64,000 bases of DNA from Chitinophaga lutea (lineage in GTDB: Bacteria; Bacteroidota; Bacteroidia; Chitinophagales; Chitinophagaceae). Both the position numbers and the translations under genes were made by a program. Shown here one piece after another: positions 42,307-51,933 of this stretch; the first letter of the stretch is position 1, and every line of letters begins with the position of its first letter. Below the pieces are notes generated by a model. It was not told where the DNA came from. It made no database searches and saw only the letters and a list, made by a program, of their open reading frames with translations. The stretch is taken from NCBI RefSeq assembly GCF_003813775.1, contig NZ_RPDH01000002.1, forward strand, positions 248,001 through 312,000, read 5' to 3'.

Positions 42307-43791
42307 TTAGTTGATGGCCACCCAGCTGCCGGCAGTCAATCCGGTCGATTTGTACCATTTGCTGTTCGCAGTGTCCAGCACCTCTTCGCCGATAAAGTTC
42401 GGTACGATGTTCGGCGCGGCCGTGATAGTGCGCGCGCCCATCTGCCCGAATTCCACCCAGGTGCCCGGCGTGCCGGCGGCTACACAGATGAAGCCCATCG
42501 GCTGACCTGCTTCCGCGGTTTTACGCCAGAAGATATCGCCCTTATTCCAGCTACCAGCACGAGGCGCTGCATCATACCGGCACCATTCAATGTGCCGGAA
42601 GCCGATCCGCTCACCGCCGCCCTGGCCGTCTGCAAAGAGACGGCTGTAATCGCCGTCGATCTCATCAATCTGGTTGTTAAACTGGATGAAGTTTTTGTTG
42701 TCGCCTGCAGTGATGCTGCTGTTGACGATCGCATATTCAAAACCGTTGAACCAGTTGGCGGAGATCACTACCTCATCGGAACCATGGCTATATACCCCGC
42801 GGTCAGTTGTTCCGATGCCCTGAAACGCGCCACCTGATATATTAACGCCCTGGCAGGCTGTCAGAAGGATCGCAGAAACCTTTGCTGCCGCCCCGGCAGA
42901 TTCGTAATAATACCCGGTCACTGACACACCTCTGCAATAGTTAAAGCACAAGCCGTGCTGGGTATCGGTTTCGCAGCAAAAATCCGCCATGCTGATATCG
43001 TATGCATAACTGAAATTCGTTGCATGTGTTACTATGCTCCCTTCTTTTGCTTTTCCCACTCTGATTTTTTCCCAGTGCGTGTTATTGTCCTGGTTTTCCG
43101 AGTGGATGGCGTGGGTTCTGAACCGAATGAACTGGAGGTGCCCGTAGGTGGAATAGTAGTTGTTATTGGTATGCAGCCCTTTGTTGAACCCGGATACCGA
43201 AACATCTTCCAGCCGGCACCATCTGAACCCCTGCAGGTCGAGGCCGATACTGCCGGTGTTATTTTTGTCATCAAGGTAGAAGCCCCTTATAACGATGTTC
43301 GAAATAGTATTCACATTCCCTTCCCCCGGGTTGCCGTTCGGGTAATAACACTGAATCGCGATGCCGGTGCCTTCGTAACTCAGCAGGGTGCCATAGAGAA
43401 CAGTATGATTACGGTTTTCTTCGCCAAGCAAGGAAACCGCCTCTCTCAGCTGGATAGTCTCCGTAAGCCGGTAAGTGCCCGCCGGCATAAATGCAGCGCC
43501 GCCCTTTGCCGCCAGCGCGTTGATCGTGTTTTGAATGGCTGTGGTATCGTCCGCCACGCCGTCGCCTTTGGCGCCGAACCATTTTACGCTGGCAGGGCCG
43601 CTGTAAATTCTTTTGATCACCTTGCCGTCTACGGTGTTCAGCACGGTGCCGGTATTATCGGGATAAACAATGGAGGAGCTGCCGGCATCATATTGCCAGA
43701 TACCCTGCTGACCGTCATCGGTCGTAAAAAATACATCATCGGAAAGTGTTCCGCTCAGGCCGCGGATCTGACTGATCGTAAGTGCTAACAT
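42307..43791 (-). CDS. Pectate_lyase_3-type beta-helix protein (tailspike-like)
   Basis: A 494-residue protein. After an N-terminal 60-residue module comes VKWFGAKGDGVADDTTAIQN, the hallmark opening of the Pectate_lyase_3/GH28-like right-handed beta-helix (PF12708). Repeated N/G-rich turns follow over about 300 residues (NISGGAFQGIG, VVISANWFNGFEYAIVNSS), then a C-terminal module (GFICVAAGTPGTWVEFGQ) like those in phage tail and structural proteins. No signal peptide is present, so it is not an ordinary secreted pectinase. It may bind or cleave a polysaccharide. It is a single-gene unit with its own terminator. Confidence 0.72.
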   Translation of the reverse strand: MLALTISQIRGLSGTLSDDVFFTTDDGQQGIWQYDAGSSSIVYPDNTGTVLNTVDGKVIKRIYSGPASVKWFGAKGDGVADDTTAIQNTINALAAKGGAAFMPAGTYRLTETIQLREAVSLLGEENRNHTVLYGTLLSYEGTGIAIQCYYPNGNPGEGNVNTISNIVIRGFYLDDKNNTGSIGLDLQGFRWCRLEDVSVSGFNKGLHTNNNYYSTYGHLQFIRFRTHAIHSENQDNNTHWEKIRVGKAKEGSIVTHATNFSYAYDISMADFCCETDTQHGLCFNYCRGVSVTGYYYESAGAAAKVSAILLTACQGVNISGGAFQGIGTTDRGVYSHGSDEVVISANWFNGFEYAIVNSSITAGDNKNFIQFNNQIDEIDGDYSRLFADGQGGGERIGFRHIEWCRYDAAPRAGSWNKGDIFWRKTAEAGQPMGFICVAAGTPGTWVEFGQMGARTITAAPNIVPNFIGEEVLDTANSKWYKSTGLTAGSWVAIN

Positions 43792-43861
43792 GGTCTGTTG
43801 TTTTTGGAGTTATTCTTATGTTTTTAAAGTAATTGCACCACCCAGGGTTAACAATATGTAT

Positions 43862-43869
43862 CAAAGTTA
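43862..43869 (-). promoter_or_regulatory. Putative -7 element of the beta-helix gene
   Basis: CAAAGTTA on the plus strand reads TAACTTTG on the minus strand, an exact TAnnTTTG match about 70 bases before the start at 43791. No matching -33 box was found. Confidence 0.35.
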
Positions 43870-43901
43870 GAGTAGGGCCGCGCAGTAGATTTGCGCAACA
43901 G

Positions 43902-43929
43902 AAAAGCCTGAAGGAATTCCTTCAGGCTT
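43902..43929 (-). terminator. Terminator of the type IX secretion-linked operon
   Basis: A perfect 11-bp stem, AAGCCTGAAGG (43904-43914) and CCTTCAGGCTT (43919-43929), with loop AATT, is followed on the minus strand by a T tract. It lies 22 bases past the last operon gene. Confidence 0.85.
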
Positions 43930-43950
43930 GGTATAAAACGATCTTTTATG

Positions 43951-45240
43951 TCAACGCTTTCCCTCAAACCGGTACACATCATCACTCCCCATCCCGCCGG
44001 CTTTATCAGAAGACAGGTAGCCCCCGGAGCCGTCCGGTTTCAATACAAAACTCACATCGTCGCCGGGTGAGCTGAACGGCGCTTTGAGGTTCTGCGGAGC
44101 GCTCCAGTTTTCCCTTGCGCCGGTGGCACGGTACACGTCGTAGCCGCCCAGGCCGGGATGGCCTTTGCTTGAGAAATACAATACGCCTTCATGCATCGAC
44201 GGAAAACCTTCGGCAGCAATGGTATTGACGAAGCGACCGCAGTTTTTCGGCTCGCCCCAGTTGCCGTCCGCCTGTTTTTCGCTGTACCAGATGTCCGTTT
44301 GCCCGAGGCCGCCCGGCCTGTCCGACATAAAATACAATACATCACCGGCGTTGTTGACCACCGCGTGGCCCGCGCTGTAGCCGGCTAGGTTGATGCCCGG
44401 CAACAGGGTGAGCGGCGCCCATTTCCCGCCCTTCTTCACCGATTGCCATAACTGCAAATCACGCACGCCGTTGGCGGCGCCTTTGCGGCCCATGGTGACG
44501 GTGGCGTATAAGGTATCGCCGGCGCGGTTCACGAATACGGGGCCGATGTGGGTGGCGAATGATTTGAAGATGGACGGCGCGAGTTCTTCGCCGTAGAGGT
44601 TCGGGTTCGTGGACGAATAGGGCTCGTAATAATACGCTTTGTAGAAGGGCTGCCTCATCCGTTTATCGTTGGGGACTTGGGTTTCCCGGATCTCGGGGCG
44701 GTAGCCCGTGGATACCACCACGATGCCTTTATCGGTAACAGCGGTCACCATATCGGAACCGGGTGTGTTCAGCGAATGGATGGGTCGCAGGTTGACCGGG
44801 CTGCTTTGTGAACGCCAGGCCGCGGCGCTGTCGCAGCTTTGCAGGGCGGTCCGGCGGAGTTGCAGGCTGTCTGCGTTGGCAGTAGCGTACTGCTGGTATT
44901 GCGCGCGCGCGGAATCATATGCCCCGAGGCGCTGTAACGTTTCCGCGTAGGCGTAACGGGCGGAAGCGGGGGCGCCGGGCTGTTCCAGCAGTTGCCGGTA
45001 AACTCCGGCGGCGTGCTGCAGCTGGCCGGATGCCCGGAAACTATGCGCCATTTTTAACCAGTGGCCGGAAGAGAGTTTCTTCCCTTTATCGGTCAGTTCT
45101 TTGTATAGCGGGCCGGCTACGGCGTATTGTTCGAGTTGGTAGGCCTCATCCGCTAACTGCAGGCGGCTTTTCTGTTCCTGTGCCTGTGCGGCTGCCGTCA
45201 GCAGTAAAAGGGCCGCGATGATGGAATTCCTTTTGGTCAT
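43951..45240 (-). CDS. TPR/PD40 protein, PorE-like but without OmpA domain
   Basis: About 430 residues; ATG at 45240 gives the signal MTKRNSIIAALLLLTAAAQAQ, and ATG 45249 adds three residues. The N-terminal third is TPR-like (ADEAYQLEQYAVAGPLYKEL, AGVYRQLLEQPGAPASARYA). The rest is a PD40/WD40-like propeller with repeats such as GDVLYFMSDRPGGLGQTDIWYS, GVLYFSSKGHPGLGGYDVYRA and GYLSSDKAGGMGSDDVYRF. This is the front of the PorE-type proteins that bridge the type IX machinery to peptidoglycan, but the usual C-terminal OmpA domain is absent. It is the last gene of the operon with PorP/SprF. Confidence 0.75.
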   Translation of the reverse strand: MTKRNSIIAALLLLTAAAQAQEQKSRLQLADEAYQLEQYAVAGPLYKELTDKGKKLSSGHWLKMAHSFRASGQLQHAAGVYRQLLEQPGAPASARYAYAETLQRLGAYDSARAQYQQYATANADSLQLRRTALQSCDSAAAWRSQSSPVNLRPIHSLNTPGSDMVTAVTDKGIVVVSTGYRPEIRETQVPNDKRMRQPFYKAYYYEPYSSTNPNLYGEELAPSIFKSFATHIGPVFVNRAGDTLYATVTMGRKGAANGVRDLQLWQSVKKGGKWAPLTLLPGINLAGYSAGHAVVNNAGDVLYFMSDRPGGLGQTDIWYSEKQADGNWGEPKNCGRFVNTIAAEGFPSMHEGVLYFSSKGHPGLGGYDVYRATGARENWSAPQNLKAPFSSPGDDVSFVLKPDGSGGYLSSDKAGGMGSDDVYRFEGKR

Positions 45241-45249
45241 ACGAAACAT

Positions 45250-46239
45250 TTAAAAGTAACGTGGGTTACGGATGATGAACTTCCTGGAGGGGATCACAAA
45301 GCCAAGCGACACTTCGTGCGAACCGTTCTGCTGGCTGGCCAGCTGGTTCAGCGTGAGGTCGAAGGCGTAGCCGATGCGCAGCTTTTCCGTGGCGTAAAAC
45401 TCCACCATAGCGCTGGCCGCATCTACCTTCTCCAGGTCGCGGAACTGCTCTTTGCCCCAAAGGTTGATACTCGTTCTATAGGAGCCGCCTATCCACAAAC
45501 GCTGGCTGATCAGCAGGAAGGCATTGAGGTCGATGCTGGTGGGACCTTTGAAATCTTCCTTGACCATCAGCGAGGGTTTGAGTTGCAGATTTTCAGACAG
45601 CGTGAACATGCCGCCGGTGGTCACGTACAGGTGCTGTGTTTTACGGATGGTCGCGTAGTTTTCGCCTTTCCAGGTGTAACGGGATGCATCCGTGTAGAGC
45701 GAGAACAGGTCCATCACGGACGCGCCGGCGTAAAAGTTCGGGGAATAATAGTACACCCCGAACCGCGCATCCGGTACCCACACGCTTTGTTTGCCGAGCG
45801 GGATGGTCATGTCGTCGTTATCCGTGTAACGCAGGGCCGTACCGTCGATGGCGTATTGCGTAACGCCCGCGCCGATGCCGAGGCAAAGGCGGCGGGTGTT
45901 GCCCGCGTCGAGAGGGATGCGGTAGGAATAGGAGCCGTAGAGTGACAGCGATTCCTGCGGGCCCAGCCGGTCGAACATCGCCTGGAGGCCAAGGCCCACC
46001 TTGTTATCTCTCCCTGTAGCGGCATCGGCCGATACGCCGCCGGTACGCGGTGCGCCGGGGAAACCGGCCCATTGATGGCGGTAGATCGCATTGAGGTAAA
46101 GGTCTTCTTTATAACCGGCATAAGCGGGGTTCACGCTCAGGCCGTTGAAGATGTACTGGCTGAACTGCACGTTCTGCTGGCCGTAGGAGGGAAGCACTCC
46201 CGCAGCGCACAATATGATGATGATAATACCTTTTTTCAT
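45250..46239 (-). CDS. PorP/SprF-family type IX secretion membrane protein
   Basis: A 329-residue outer-membrane protein with signal MKKGIIIIILCAAGVLPSYGQ. The mature start QNVQFSQYIFNGLSVNPAYAGYKED is the PorP/SprF signature, followed by barrel strands (GLGLQAMFDRLGPQESLSLYGSYSYR, FGVYYYSPNFYAGASVMDLF) and GSHEVSLGFVIPSRKFI at the end. Such proteins usually sit beside a gene for a gliding-type C-terminal substrate and help anchor or secrete it. Here the 1790-residue Calx-beta protein is directly upstream (18-base gap). Confidence 0.88.
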   Translation of the reverse strand: MKKGIIIIILCAAGVLPSYGQQNVQFSQYIFNGLSVNPAYAGYKEDLYLNAIYRHQWAGFPGAPRTGGVSADAATGRDNKVGLGLQAMFDRLGPQESLSLYGSYSYRIPLDAGNTRRLCLGIGAGVTQYAIDGTALRYTDNDDMTIPLGKQSVWVPDARFGVYYYSPNFYAGASVMDLFSLYTDASRYTWKGENYATIRKTQHLYVTTGGMFTLSENLQLKPSLMVKEDFKGPTSIDLNAFLLISQRLWIGGSYRTSINLWGKEQFRDLEKVDAASAMVEFYATEKLRIGYAFDLTLNQLASQQNGSHEVSLGFVIPSRKFIIRNPRYF

Positions 46240-46257
46240 GTGTTCGGTTTTTCAGGT

Positions 46258-49200
46258 TTAACGGAGGATGGTTACCCAGCCTTTGTATTTCTTAATCCCG
46301 TCGGGTTTCTGCACTTCGAGCACATAGAAATAGGTGCCTTCGTTCAGGCCCGAACCCGTCCAGTCGTTGCGGTAATTTTTGCTTTGATATACCATACCGC
46401 CCAGGCGGTTGTACACATATAAAGCGCCCTGGTATTTTTCGAGGCCGCCGACCACGAATTTCTCATTCCGGCCGTCGTTGTTCGGTGTGAATACGTTCGG
46501 GAAACTGAGGTCCTGGCCTTCCACCTCGAGCGTCAGGACCGCCGTGTTGTTGGTGGGGTCGGTGTCGGGGTTGCTGCTGGCTGCCGTCGCTTTCATCACC
46601 ATCATGCCGCCTTCGGATATCCGGCTGGTGATTTCGAGCTGCGCGGTGGCGCCTGCTGCCATATCACCGATCGTCCAGCGTACCAGTTTATCGTCGGCCA
46701 CTACATTCACGCCGCCCCTGTCCGCCAGTGTGCGGGTGGGCAATTCCAGTTGCACCGGCAGCGAATCCGTCACCACCGCGCCGTTAGCTACGCCGGTGCC
46801 GATATTGGTAACGGTGATACGGTAGGTGATATCCTGCCCGAGGCGATAGGGGCCTACGGACGGGTGCACCATGTCTTTCCGGATGGCGAGGTTGCCGGTG
46901 GCGATATCGTCGCTGGCGATGGTCACCGTGGCCTGTGCAGGCGTGCCGGCGGTGAAGGTGTAGGCGGTCGACTGTCCACCGGTGATGGTCAGCACCACGG
47001 TTTCGGGTGTTTCCACCTGCGTATCGTCCAGCACGTTCACCGGTACCTGCACGCTGCCTGCGCCAACGGGAATGGTGGCGCTGCCGGTGATAGCCATGTA
47101 ATCGGTACCGGCCGTAGCGCTGCCGCCGATGCTGTATTGAACGGTGATGGGCCGGTCGTGCAGTTTGCCGCTTGGCAAGCTGATGGTAAAGCTGCCGTTG
47201 GTCGCGGGCTCTCCGGCGTTTGCCTGCGTGGCGCTCACCACCAGATTAAGGTTGGCATTATCGTCATCATTGATGCTCACAATGGCGCTGGCTGCTACGC
47301 CGGCAGTGAAAACAAGGCCGGGGGCCGTTCCGCCGGTCATCGTTACTGCAATATTTTCCGTGGACTCTATCCACTGGTCGTCCGTCACCACAACGGGTAT
47401 ATCCGCCGCGTTACTGCCCGCGGGTATCACTACGACGCCGGTTAACGCGGTGTAATCAGTGCCCGCGACAGCGCCGCCGCTAACGGTATATCGTGCGGTA
47501 ACGTCGTTCTTCGCCGTTGTGCCTGCGGGCAGGCTTACCCTCAAACTACCACCGGTAGCCGGCTCTGCGGCATCTGTAATTTTCGCGACCGTCAGCACAA
47601 GGTTGCCCGGGTCGCTTTCATCGTCTTCAATCGTCAGCGTAGCGCCGGCGGCGGCCGTGGTGAAAGAGAGGCTGGTGCCCGTGGCACTGCTGAGCGTGGC
47701 GATCACCGTTTCCGCACCTTCGATGATGCGGTCGTCCGTCACGGATAACGGAATATCCACGCTATTTGTTCCGGCCGGTATTTGTACGTTGCCGGAGAGT
47801 GCCGTGTAGTCCGTGCCTGCTGTGGCCGTACCTGCAATGGTGTAATGCACGGTGATGATTTCCGGCGCCGTAACGCCCGCCGGCAGGCCGACGGTGAAGC
47901 GTCCGACCGTAGTCGGCTCCTTCGCATCCAGTTTTTTCGAGATACTGATGGTACGGTTGGCCGTGGTATTGTCGTCGTCCGCAATGTTGACCGTTACCGG
48001 CGAACCGGCTACCGTGAATGTATCCGTGGCGCTGGAGCCGAAGGAACCCGTGATAATGATGGTTTCTGCGGCTTCTATCTGCTGGTCGTCGATCACGCTC
48101 ACAGGAACGGTTACGCTGTTCTGACCGGCAGGCATCACAACGGAGCCGCCCAGTGCCGTATAGTCCCCACCGGCTGTTGCAGTGCCGGCCACTGTATATG
48201 GTGTTGTAATGTTTGCAGCCGCCGTGATGCCTGCTGGGAGGCTAAGCCGGAAGCTGCCGTTGGTAGCCGGTTCCGAGCCGTCTGTAACTTTTGAGAGCGT
48301 GAGAATTTTATTGGCCGGCACATCCTCATCGTCCCAGATTGTAACATTTGCGTTGCCGGTTGCGGTAAATGTGAAGCCGGTGGAAGTCCCGCCCGTCAGC
48401 GTCGCGATCACCGTTTCCATTTCCTCGATGATACTGTCGTCTTTCACCGTTACGGGAATATCCACGCTGTTCGTGCCGGCGGGTATCTGCACGCTGCCGT
48501 TCAGCGCCGTGTAATCCGCACCGGATGCGGCGGTGCCGGTAGCCGTGTAGTGCACGGTAATGGCTTCGGATGATGTGATGCCGGCGGGAAGGCTGACCAT
48601 AAAAGCGCCGTCCGTAGCAGGTTCCGATGCAACGGTTTTCCGGGTGATAGTCACCGTGCGGTTGGCGGCGGTATTGTCGTCGTCCGCGATGGTGGCGGAT
48701 GCATTGGTACTGCCGGTGAATGTGAAGCTGGTGGAATTGCCACCCGCAAGCGTCATCGTCACGGTTTCATCGCCTTCGATGACCTGGTCGTTGCTGACGG
48801 TCACCGGCACGGTAACGGAGTTTTGTCCTGCCGGGATGACTGCGCTGCCTGTCAGGCTCGTATAGTCGGTGCCGGCGGTGGCGGTGCCTGTAATGGTGTA
48901 ATTGGCCGTTACGTCCTCACCGGCCGTTATACCGGCCGGCAGGCTGATGGTAAAGCTCCCGTTCACCGCCGGTTCGGCGCCGTTGGCGGAGGAAACGGCC
49001 AACACCAGGTTCGCCGGAATATTATCATCGTCGCTGATGTTAATGACCGTTGTATAGCCGGTCGGATGCTGAATATAACCGAATGATGGCGAGGTGGCCG
49101 TATTCACCGTCATCTGTACACTTTCGGTGTTCTCGATCACCTGGTCGTCCACGGGTACCAGTGTGATATCGACGCTGTTGCTGCCTGCCGGTATCACGGC

Positions 49201-51630
49201 GGAGCCTGTCAGCGCCGTATAATCGGTGCCCGGTGTAGCCTCGCCGGTCATCGTATAGTTCACCGTAACGGGCTCGGCGCTGGTATAGCCTGTTGCGAGG
49301 GAAAGGCGGAACGTACCGTTGGTAGACGGTTCCGCGGAACTCTGTATGCTCGTTGCGCGCACCGTACGGTTGGCGATGGCGTTGTCTTCATCGGAGATGG
49401 TGACCGTGGCGAAGTTGGCGGTGGCATGCGGCGTAAACGCAAAAGAGGTGGAAGCGCTGTTGCCCACCGTCAGCCGTACATTTTCAGACACTTCTATCAC
49501 TTCATCGTTGATCGTCGCTACCGTTACGTTCACGCCGTTGCTGCCCGCCGGTATGACGGTGCTGCCGCCAAGGGCCGTATAATCGTCGCCGGCAGTGGCG
49601 GTGCCCAGAATCGAGTAACTGACATTAATGGGCTCAGAACACGAATAACCGGCGGGTAGCGTAATACGGAATGTGCCGTTGGTAACCGGTTCCGCTGCAT
49701 CGGCCGTTTTACTGACCTGCAGCACGCGGTTGGCGGGGAGGTTATCATTGTCTGTGATATCGGCGGTTGCGCTGCCTGCCGTGGGGCTGACCGTATAGGT
49801 CTTACCGCCGCCGGTGCCACCGGTGATGGTGAGTATCACCGTTTCTGCTTCTTCGATCACCTGGTCGTCGCCGATTGTGAGTGGTATGGACACGTCGGGC
49901 TGGCCGGCGGGGATCACGGCGGTGCCCGACAGGGCGGTATAGTCTGTGCCGCTGGTGGCCGTTCCGGTGATGGTATAATTCACCGTAACGTTTGCCGGCG
50001 CCGTCACACCCGCCGGCAAACGGATGGCGAACTTTGCGACGCCTGTGGAAGGTTCGCTGCCCGACGTGGCGACAACGTTCAGCACACGCTTTGCCGGATC
50101 GTCGTCATCGTCTATGATGATTGCGGCAGCCGCATTGCCGGGTGGCGGAGGAATGCCATAGGAGAAACTGTTACCGTCGACCGCAGTATTCAGCGTTAAA
50201 ATGACCGTTTCATTGGGCTCTTCCTGCGCATCGTTGTTCACATAGAACGGCACTACCACATTGTTGAAATAGGCCGGCAGCAATGGCACCGCCATCGAAT
50301 AATCCGTGCCGTTGATGGCTGTGCCCGATGGGCTCACGGACAGGAGTATGTTGGCCGAGGACGAGTAACCCGCCGGCAGGCTCACCACGAATGCGCCCTG
50401 GGTACCGGGCTCCGCGCCGTCGGCCACCTTTGTAACGGAGAGCAGCTTGTTGGCAGCGGCGCCGTCGTTGTCGGCGATATTAATGGTGATATCATCGTTT
50501 ACAGGATCAGGGGGGAAGATGAACGCATTGCCCCCGCCGTCGGTCGCGCTGCCTGAAAGCAGCGTGATGGTGAACGTTTCCACCGGTTCTATGATCTGAT
50601 CGTCGATCACGTTCAGATTCACCGCAACAGTGTTACTGTTGGCCGGGATAACGAGGTTGCCGATGAACTGGTAATCCTCCCCCTCGTTTCCGCTGCCGCT
50701 GATCCGGTAGCCCACCGTGATCGGCCAGGCCGATGTGGCCACTCCCGCAAGTTTGAGGGTGAATATGCTGTTGCCGCCCGGCTCCGATGCATTGCTTCCG
50801 GCGATGACCTGCAAGGGTGTGCTGCTCACGGCGTTGGCATCGATAATATTTACTCTTCCCGATTTATAAGCCGGATCTATTGTAAAAGGATAGGCCGGAT
50901 GAGAAACGGTGGCCAGGGTCATGATCACGTTTTCCGGGCCTTCTATGATGCCGTCGTTACTGGCATCGACATCTACAAACACTTCATTGGTGCCTGCCGG
51001 AATAACGATCTTTCCGCCACTCAGCCCTAACAGGGTATAGTCGACGGTCGTCTGCGCCGTTCCGGCCGTTGTAATGGTGAGCGTTACATCCCCTGCGCTG
51101 GTAACACCGGGCGGCAGCGCTATGCGATACTGCCCGTTTGAGCCTCCTTCAATGGCGTCGCTGATCTTCGTAAACCGGACCACCCCATTTTCGGCCGAAA
51201 AATCGTTGTCCGTAATACTCATCGTACTGTTGTTGCCTGTGGGGTTCACAACAAAGTTGTAACTGGCGGAGTTCCCCCCGATCAGGGTAATGGTGACTGC
51301 TTCCGTCGCCTCGATCACCCGGTCGTCCCTGACGTTCAGGGACAGGTCCGTTCCGTTCCGGCCTGCCGGTATGACGACCGAGCCGGACAAGGCCATATAG
51401 TCCGGGCCGGGCGTCGCGGTGCCCGCAATGCTATAGTTGACGGTGATGGCTTCCGTGGTGATGATCCCTGCGGGCAGGCTGACCCGGAAGATACCCGTTG
51501 TGTACGGCTCTGCTGCGTCGCTGGTTTTGCTGATGCTGAGCACCCGGTTAACGGGATTGGTAATATCGAACGCACGGAGAGGAACTGCTACGAATAACAG
51601 GCACACGAAGAAAAGTGAAGCTCTTTTCAT
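46258..51630 (-). CDS. Giant Calx-beta repeat protein with gliding-type (type IX, type B) C-terminal domain
   Basis: A 1790-residue exported protein with a signal (MKRASLFFVCLLFVAVPLRA). By eye I count 13 Calx-beta-like modules of about 110-120 residues. Each starts like LSISKTSDAAEPYTTGIF, contains GTDYTALSGSVVIPAG and ends near DDN, the acid-rich calcium site. A DUF11-like module follows (ITYRITVTNIGTGVANGAVV). The last 90 residues, FPNVFTPNNDGRNEKFVV to KGWVTILR, are the gliding motility-associated C-terminal domain that directs type IX export. It is probably a calcium-stiffened surface adhesin. It heads the operon with PorP/SprF and the TPR/PD40 gene. Confidence 0.9.
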   Translation of the reverse strand: MKRASLFFVCLLFVAVPLRAFDITNPVNRVLSISKTSDAAEPYTTGIFRVSLPAGIITTEAITVNYSIAGTATPGPDYMALSGSVVIPAGRNGTDLSLNVRDDRVIEATEAVTITLIGGNSASYNFVVNPTGNNSTMSITDNDFSAENGVVRFTKISDAIEGGSNGQYRIALPPGVTSAGDVTLTITTAGTAQTTVDYTLLGLSGGKIVIPAGTNEVFVDVDASNDGIIEGPENVIMTLATVSHPAYPFTIDPAYKSGRVNIIDANAVSSTPLQVIAGSNASEPGGNSIFTLKLAGVATSAWPITVGYRISGSGNEGEDYQFIGNLVIPANSNTVAVNLNVIDDQIIEPVETFTITLLSGSATDGGGNAFIFPPDPVNDDITINIADNDGAAANKLLSVTKVADGAEPGTQGAFVVSLPAGYSSSANILLSVSPSGTAINGTDYSMAVPLLPAYFNNVVVPFYVNNDAQEEPNETVILTLNTAVDGNSFSYGIPPPPGNAAAAIIIDDDDDPAKRVLNVVATSGSEPSTGVAKFAIRLPAGVTAPANVTVNYTITGTATSGTDYTALSGTAVIPAGQPDVSIPLTIGDDQVIEEAETVILTITGGTGGGKTYTVSPTAGSATADITDNDNLPANRVLQVSKTADAAEPVTNGTFRITLPAGYSCSEPINVSYSILGTATAGDDYTALGGSTVIPAGSNGVNVTVATINDEVIEVSENVRLTVGNSASTSFAFTPHATANFATVTISDEDNAIANRTVRATSIQSSAEPSTNGTFRLSLATGYTSAEPVTVNYTMTGEATPGTDYTALTGSAVIPAGSNSVDITLVPVDDQVIENTESVQMTVNTATSPSFGYIQHPTGYTTVINISDDDNIPANLVLAVSSANGAEPAVNGSFTISLPAGITAGEDVTANYTITGTATAGTDYTSLTGSAVIPAGQNSVTVPVTVSNDQVIEGDETVTMTLAGGNSTSFTFTGSTNASATIADDDNTAANRTVTITRKTVASEPATDGAFMVSLPAGITSSEAITVHYTATGTAASGADYTALNGSVQIPAGTNSVDIPVTVKDDSIIEEMETVIATLTGGTSTGFTFTATGNANVTIWDDEDVPANKILTLSKVTDGSEPATNGSFRLSLPAGITAAANITTPYTVAGTATAGGDYTALGGSVVMPAGQNSVTVPVSVIDDQQIEAAETIIITGSFGSSATDTFTVAGSPVTVNIADDDNTTANRTISISKKLDAKEPTTVGRFTVGLPAGVTAPEIITVHYTIAGTATAGTDYTALSGNVQIPAGTNSVDIPLSVTDDRIIEGAETVIATLSSATGTSLSFTTAAAGATLTIEDDESDPGNLVLTVAKITDAAEPATGGSLRVSLPAGTTAKNDVTARYTVSGGAVAGTDYTALTGVVVIPAGSNAADIPVVVTDDQWIESTENIAVTMTGGTAPGLVFTAGVAASAIVSINDDDNANLNLVVSATQANAGEPATNGSFTISLPSGKLHDRPITVQYSIGGSATAGTDYMAITGSATIPVGAGSVQVPVNVLDDTQVETPETVVLTITGGQSTAYTFTAGTPAQATVTIASDDIATGNLAIRKDMVHPSVGPYRLGQDITYRITVTNIGTGVANGAVVTDSLPVQLELPTRTLADRGGVNVVADDKLVRWTIGDMAAGATAQLEITSRISEGGMMVMKATAASSNPDTDPTNNTAVLTLEVEGQDLSFPNVFTPNNDGRNEKFVVGGLEKYQGALYVYNRLGGMVYQSKNYRNDWTGSGLNEGTYFYVLEVQKPDGIKKYKGWVTILR
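46750..51550 (-). repeat. Coding tandem array of Calx-beta modules
   Basis: About 13 modules of roughly 350 bases each, diverged but similar in phase, occupy most of the gene (outer limits approximate). The middle modules (about 5-12) are the most alike, especially around codons for SEPATNGSF, GTDYTAL and VVIPAG. Such an array can expand or contract by recombination. Confidence 0.6.
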
Positions 51631-51821
51631 GTAGGAGGATATGGATATGGTGGATGTTACTGTCCTGATTTCCCGGCTGAGGGGGAGAGGTCTGAAAATG
51701 CAAAAACGGATAGGTGTAATAGTGTTCTACATACTGCAGGGTTTAACGGTTAAAAGCTACCTGATCGCTGCTATGGATCCCGACGATAGTTGTAAGGTTA
51801 GTGATCCTCACATTCACGAAT

Positions 51822-51852
51822 CAAATGTAGAACAAAAAAGTAATTTTCAAAA
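51822..51852 (-). promoter_or_regulatory. Predicted promoter of the Calx-beta operon
   Basis: On the minus strand TTTTG (51852-51848), an 18-base spacer and TACATTTG (51829-51822, exact TAnnTTTG) precede the start at 51630 with a leader of about 185 bases. The region 51631-51933 otherwise shows no gene. Confidence 0.6.
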
Positions 51853-51933
51853 GGAGCAAAAACGCCCTTCCGGGTAAAATGCTTTACCATAAAGGAATTT
51901 AATCGGATGGCTCCCCCAAAAGAGGGAGGCATT

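Noticed and set aside
46750..51550. Large tandem DNA repeat as a mobile element or CRISPR
   Set aside because: It is a coding array of Calx-beta modules in one uninterrupted frame.
51641..51877. 78-codon plus-strand frame
   Set aside because: It covers the minus-strand promoter and leader of the Calx-beta operon and shows no recognisable features.
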